Shown here: one piece after another, positions 40,965 to 44,130 of the stretch
Layout: each line of letters begins with the position of its first letter
Position numbering within the stretch: the first letter of the stretch is position 1
DNA from: Nonomuraea sp. PA05
GTDB taxonomy: Bacteria > Actinomycetota > Actinomycetes > Streptosporangiales > Streptosporangiaceae
Assembly (NCBI RefSeq): GCF_008086045.1
Contig: NZ_VSEY01000073.1
Span: 1-44,130, forward strand
Direction of reading: 5' to 3'
DNA length: 44,130 bases
The notes under the pieces: model-generated
The model's database searches: none
Told to the model about the DNA's origin: nothing
Seen by the model: the letters and a program-made list of their open reading frames with translations, nothing else
Program-made: the position numbers and the translations under genes

Positions 40965-41516
40965 TCATCCCCTCAGCGGTCGCAGCGCGGAGCCCCACGT
41001 GTGCACCTGGTCGAGGACGGCGTTGAGCCGGTCCTCGTGGAAGCCGGCGGGGTTGAAGCCGTCGACGAAGTCGGTGTGGATCGACAGGCCGACCTGGTTC
41101 GACACGGTGGCCACGCTGAGCAGGCCGAGGACGTGCCGCAGGTGCGAGATGGCCCGCGGCGCGCCGTCCACGCCGTAGCCGACGAACCCGGCCGCCTTGT
41201 TGGTCCACTCCGTGTACAGGAAGTCCAGGGCGTTCTTGAGCGCGCCCGGGTAGGAGTTGTTGTACTCGGGGGTGACGATCACGAAGGCGTCCAGGGACGC
41301 GATCTTGGCCGACCAGCGCCGGGTGTGCTCGTGCTGGTAGTTGCCCGTGGAGGGGTGCTCGGGCTCGTCCAGGTTGCCCAGGTCGTAGTCGAGCAGGTCG
41401 ACGATCTCGTACTCGGCGTCGCCCCGCTTGGCCGCCAGGTCGCGGACCCACTGCGCCACCACCTCGCCGGTGCGGCCTGGACGGGTGCTGCCAAGGATGA
41501 TGCCTACCTTCAGCAT
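40965..41516 (-). CDS. NADPH-dependent FMN reductase family protein
   Basis: The 183-aa flavodoxin-fold protein has the FMN-binding GSTRPGRTGE (residues about 9-18), TPEYNNSYPGALKNALD and GYGVDGAPRA. This is the quinone/azo/chromate reductase group. ATG 41516 follows GAGGAG. It is divergent from an AraC regulator (41636), which likely senses electrophiles or redox stress and controls it. Confidence 0.93.
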   Translation of the reverse strand: MLKVGIILGSTRPGRTGEVVAQWVRDLAAKRGDAEYEIVDLLDYDLGNLDEPEHPSTGNYQHEHTRRWSAKIASLDAFVIVTPEYNNSYPGALKNALDFLYTEWTNKAAGFVGYGVDGAPRAISHLRHVLGLLSVATVSNQVGLSIHTDFVDGFNPAGFHEDRLNAVLDQVHTWGSALRPLRG

Positions 41517-41635
41517 GTCGGTGCTCCTCAGGGAAGTTCGGTTACTCGAATCACCGTAGAAGGAGAAGCCGAGATACTGAATGCGCTGCTGTCCCAGATT
41601 TATACGCAATCGTCTCAGGCGTTAGACTTGCCGCC

Positions 41636-42559
41636 ATGGACATGCTGAGCGACGTGGTCGCCTTCATGCGCACCGGCCGCCCCAACTCCAGCCGCGTCTC
41701 GTGGCGGGCCCCGTGGGGGGTGGCGTTCCCCTCAGCGCCCGGTTCCGCGGGCTTTCACGTGGTGCTGAGCGGGTCCTGCTGGCTGCTGCCGCCCGAGGGC
41801 GAGCCCGTCCGGCTGAACGTGGGCGACGTGGTGTTCCTGCCGCACGGCGACGGGTTCGGGCTGGCCGACGACCCCGCCAGGCCGCTGGCTCGGTCGGACT
41901 GCGCGCTGCACACCGAGCTGTTCTCCTCGGCCGGCTTCGAGGGCGCCGGGGCCGAGACGGTCCTCCTGTCCTGCGGCTACCGTACGTTCCCCGACCGCAG
42001 CCATCCCATCCTGGGCTCGCTGCCCGCCCTCATCCACCTGCCCTCGACGCTCGGCAGGCACCCCGAGCTGCGGGCCGCCGTCGAGCTGCTGGCCGGCGAG
42101 ATCGGCAACCCGCGCCCCGGCGCGGACACCGTCGTGTCGTCCCTGCTCGACATGTTGCAGCTGTACATCCTGCGGGCCTGGTTCGACAGCGACGGCGAGC
42201 CCTGCACGATGTCGGGCTGGGCCGCCGCGCTGGCCGACCCCGCCATCGGGCGCGCGCTCGACGCCATCCACTGCGAGCCGGGCCGCCGCTGGACGGTCGA
42301 GTCGCTGGGCGCACACGCGGGCCTGTCGCGGGCCGGCTTCGCGCGCCGCTTCACGGCGCTGGTCGGGCAGGCGCCGCTGGCGTACCTGACCTGGTGGCGG
42401 CTGGCGAGCGCGGCCCGCATGCTGCGCGAGTCAGACGCGTCAGTGGCGGAGGTGGCCGAGCGGGTGGGTTACACCTCGGAGTTCGCCTTCGGCAACGCCT
42501 TCAAGCGGGAGTACGGCGTGGCGCCCGGCCGGTTCCGCCGCCGCGCGGCCGTGGCCTAG
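41636..42559 (+). CDS. AraC family regulator with cupin sensor domain
   Basis: The 307-aa regulator has an N-terminal cupin (residues about 30-110: FHVVLSGSCWLL, LNVGDVVFLPHG) and a C-terminal AraC domain (about 205-305: WTVESLGAHAGLSRAGFARRF; VAEVAERVGYTSEFAFGNAF). TAGACT (41622-41627) is 8 nt before the ATG with no ribosome site, consistent with a leaderless start. Its TAG stop overlaps that of the convergent DUF418 gene in the tetranucleotide CTAG. Confidence 0.92.
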   Translation: MDMLSDVVAFMRTGRPNSSRVSWRAPWGVAFPSAPGSAGFHVVLSGSCWLLPPEGEPVRLNVGDVVFLPHGDGFGLADDPARPLARSDCALHTELFSSAGFEGAGAETVLLSCGYRTFPDRSHPILGSLPALIHLPSTLGRHPELRAAVELLAGEIGNPRPGADTVVSSLLDMLQLYILRAWFDSDGEPCTMSGWAAALADPAIGRALDAIHCEPGRRWTVESLGAHAGLSRAGFARRFTALVGQAPLAYLTWWRLASAARMLRESDASVAEVAERVGYTSEFAFGNAFKREYGVAPGRFRRRAAVA

Positions 42560-43716
42560 GCGCCGGCCTGGCTCCAGGTGGTGAGGCGGCGCAGGGCGTA
42601 CTCGACGGGCCCGTACCGGTGCGTGCGCAGCCACCACGCGCTCAGCCCCAGCAGCACGGCGTAGATCATCAGGGCCACGCCCATCACGGCCGCCGGTGAC
42701 AGCTTGCCCGCCAGCGCGAGGCCGTACCCGGTGAAGATCAGGCAGCACAACACCGACTGCCCGAGGTAGTTGGAGGCCGCCACCCGTCCGGCGGGGGCCA
42801 GCGCCCGCCCGGCGGCGGGGAAGCGGCGAGTCACGCGCAGCAGGGTGACCACGTACGCGGCGGCCAGCGGCACCGAGGTGACCGCGCTCACCGCCAGCCC
42901 GGCCGGCTCCCACGCGCCCGCCTGCCCGGCCGTCACCGCGAGCAGCACCCCGCCGGGCAGGCCGAGGCCGAAGCCGATCCACTGGATCCGGGGCGCGAGC
43001 CGCCACCAGCGCCCGGTCTCCTCCAGCAGCCTGGTCTTGCCCGCCGCCAGCCCGAACAGGAACATGGCCAGCGCCGTCGGCCCCTGGAAGAGCCAGATCA
43101 TCGCGGCGAGCGACGGGTAGAGCTCCACCTGGAGGGTCAGCACGTCGAGCGGGCTGCCGGTGGCCAGGGCCAGCACGCGGGCCGCCGCCGCCGGATCGGC
43201 GGCCGGGGGCTGACCGGCCGTGGGGTCGAGGGTGGACAGCGCCGCCAGCCCCGCCCACAGCAGGGCGAGCCCGCCCACGATGGCCGACCCGGTCACCACG
43301 GCCGTCCTCGGCCTGATGCCGCGCATCGCGAGCAGGACCAGGCCGAGCACGGCGTACAGGGTGAGGATGTCGCCGATCCACAGCAGCAGCCCGTGCGCCA
43401 GGCCGATCACGAACAGCCCCAGGCACCGGCGCAGCGTCCTGGCCCGCACGCTCACGCCCGCCCGCTCCGCCGAGCGCAGCTGGAGCGTGAACGAGTAGCC
43501 GAACAGGAACGAGAAGACGATGTAGAACTTGGTCAGCACGAGCGCCGTGATGAGCGAGGCCACGGGGCCGTCGGGGATGGGCATGGCGCCGTTGACGGCG
43601 TAGCCGGGGTCGGCGAAGTAGCCGATGTTGGCGACCAGGATGCCCGCGAGCGCGAACCCGCGCACCACGTCCACCTCGTGGACACGGGTGGCGGGCGGTG
43701 TGCGCACTTCTGTCAT
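42556..43716 (-). CDS. DUF418 domain membrane protein
   Basis: The 386-aa protein has about eight to ten transmembrane helices beginning with the family start VHEVDVVRGFALAGILVANI. It ends with the DUF418 signature (GRVAASNYLGQSVLCCLIF; YGPVEYALRRLTTW). Related proteins (YeiB-like) are membrane proteins of unknown role in the acyltransferase-3-like group. TAGCTT lies 7 nt before the ATG, so this gene too may be leaderless. The inverted repeat TTGGTC/GACCAA (43760-43782) lies upstream. Confidence 0.9.
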   Translation of the reverse strand: MTEVRTPPATRVHEVDVVRGFALAGILVANIGYFADPGYAVNGAMPIPDGPVASLITALVLTKFYIVFSFLFGYSFTLQLRSAERAGVSVRARTLRRCLGLFVIGLAHGLLLWIGDILTLYAVLGLVLLAMRGIRPRTAVVTGSAIVGGLALLWAGLAALSTLDPTAGQPPAADPAAAARVLALATGSPLDVLTLQVELYPSLAAMIWLFQGPTALAMFLFGLAAGKTRLLEETGRWWRLAPRIQWIGFGLGLPGGVLLAVTAGQAGAWEPAGLAVSAVTSVPLAAAYVVTLLRVTRRFPAAGRALAPAGRVAASNYLGQSVLCCLIFTGYGLALAGKLSPAAVMGVALMIYAVLLGLSAWWLRTHRYGPVEYALRRLTTWSQAGA

Positions 43717-43787
43717 GAGCCTGAAGCTACGGACGGCTTGCCGGGCCCGGCATCGAACCTTGGTCTCCTGCGAGGCGACCAAAGCAT

Positions 43788-43832
43788 GGGGTGTTTGGGG
43801 CAGAAGGTAAGGGCCTGCACCACAATGAGGGC
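43788..43832 (+). promoter_or_regulatory. Promoter block shared with 16586-16630
   Basis: It begins GGGGTGTTTGGGGCAGA and ends CACAATGAGGGC exactly before ATG 43833, matching the other copy in order and length (45 bp). The conserved CACAAT is 7 nt from the start codon. Confidence 0.6.

Positions 43833-44130
<298 letters not shown>

Overview
The window is high-GC DNA with GTG starts, compact convergent gene pairs and many one-component regulators. This is typical of an actinomycete. The many LuxR, TetR and AraC regulators, secreted α/β hydrolases, a PF04672-type methyltransferase and a PQQ-dependent dehydrogenase carrying a cellulose-binding module suggest a soil filamentous actinomycete, perhaps Streptosporangiaceae-like. 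That placement is inference only. The window opens in a 15-bp tandem repeat and ends in 32 C, so both edges may be assembly limits. No rRNA, tRNA, CRISPR array, prophage or intact insertion sequence was seen.

Layout. 1-5.7 kb (+): a secreted small protein, a KP-43-like subtilase, a YihY/BrkB membrane protein, an ECHDC3-like enoyl-CoA hydratase and a β-lactamase-fold serine hydrolase. 5.7-8.6 kb (-): a PLP-dependent dehydratase, a decayed LuxR/LAL regulator, then a TetR gene followed by an Ohr peroxidase unit with two tiny downstream ORFs and a striking double-palindrome promoter. 8.6-14.8 kb (+): a LAL remnant, two exported α/β hydrolases with duplicated upstream motifs, a glyoxalase-fold protein, a disulfide oxidoreductase and two SDRs. 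An AT-rich 36-nt motif shared with the TetR promoter precedes the first SDR. 14.8-18.6 kb: hypothetical proteins, a Gly/Pro/Gln-rich single-pass membrane protein and a Nudix hydrolase.

18.6-29.4 kb is a series of regulator/enzyme pairs: saccharopine-dehydrogenase-like with GlxA/AraC, membrane-tailed hydrolase with an ArsR-like protein, and TetR with an SDR. Between them lie the PQQ dehydrogenase-CBM2 protein, a secreted hydrolase and a deletion scar joining halves of YceI and MarR genes. 29.4-35.2 kb: a large ATPase-LuxR regulator, a GntR/ABC exporter operon and a LysR regulator. 35.2-38.3 kb: a SAM methyltransferase, an α/β hydrolase and a serine hydrolase whose start region is tandemly duplicated. 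38.3-40.9 kb (-): a two-gene operon of unknown function (730 aa and 115 aa). 40.9-44.1 kb: an FMN reductase/AraC pair, a DUF418 membrane protein and the start of a second Gly/Pro-rich membrane protein.

Recurring themes are divergent regulator-target pairs with visible palindromes, probable leaderless starts (a TAnnnT-like -10 box 6-8 nt before ATG) and several gene remnants. I see no single obvious new defence or biosynthetic system. The best candidates for something undescribed are the 730-aa/115-aa operon, the Ohr unit with its mini-ORFs, and the paired Gly/Pro-rich membrane proteins that share one promoter block.
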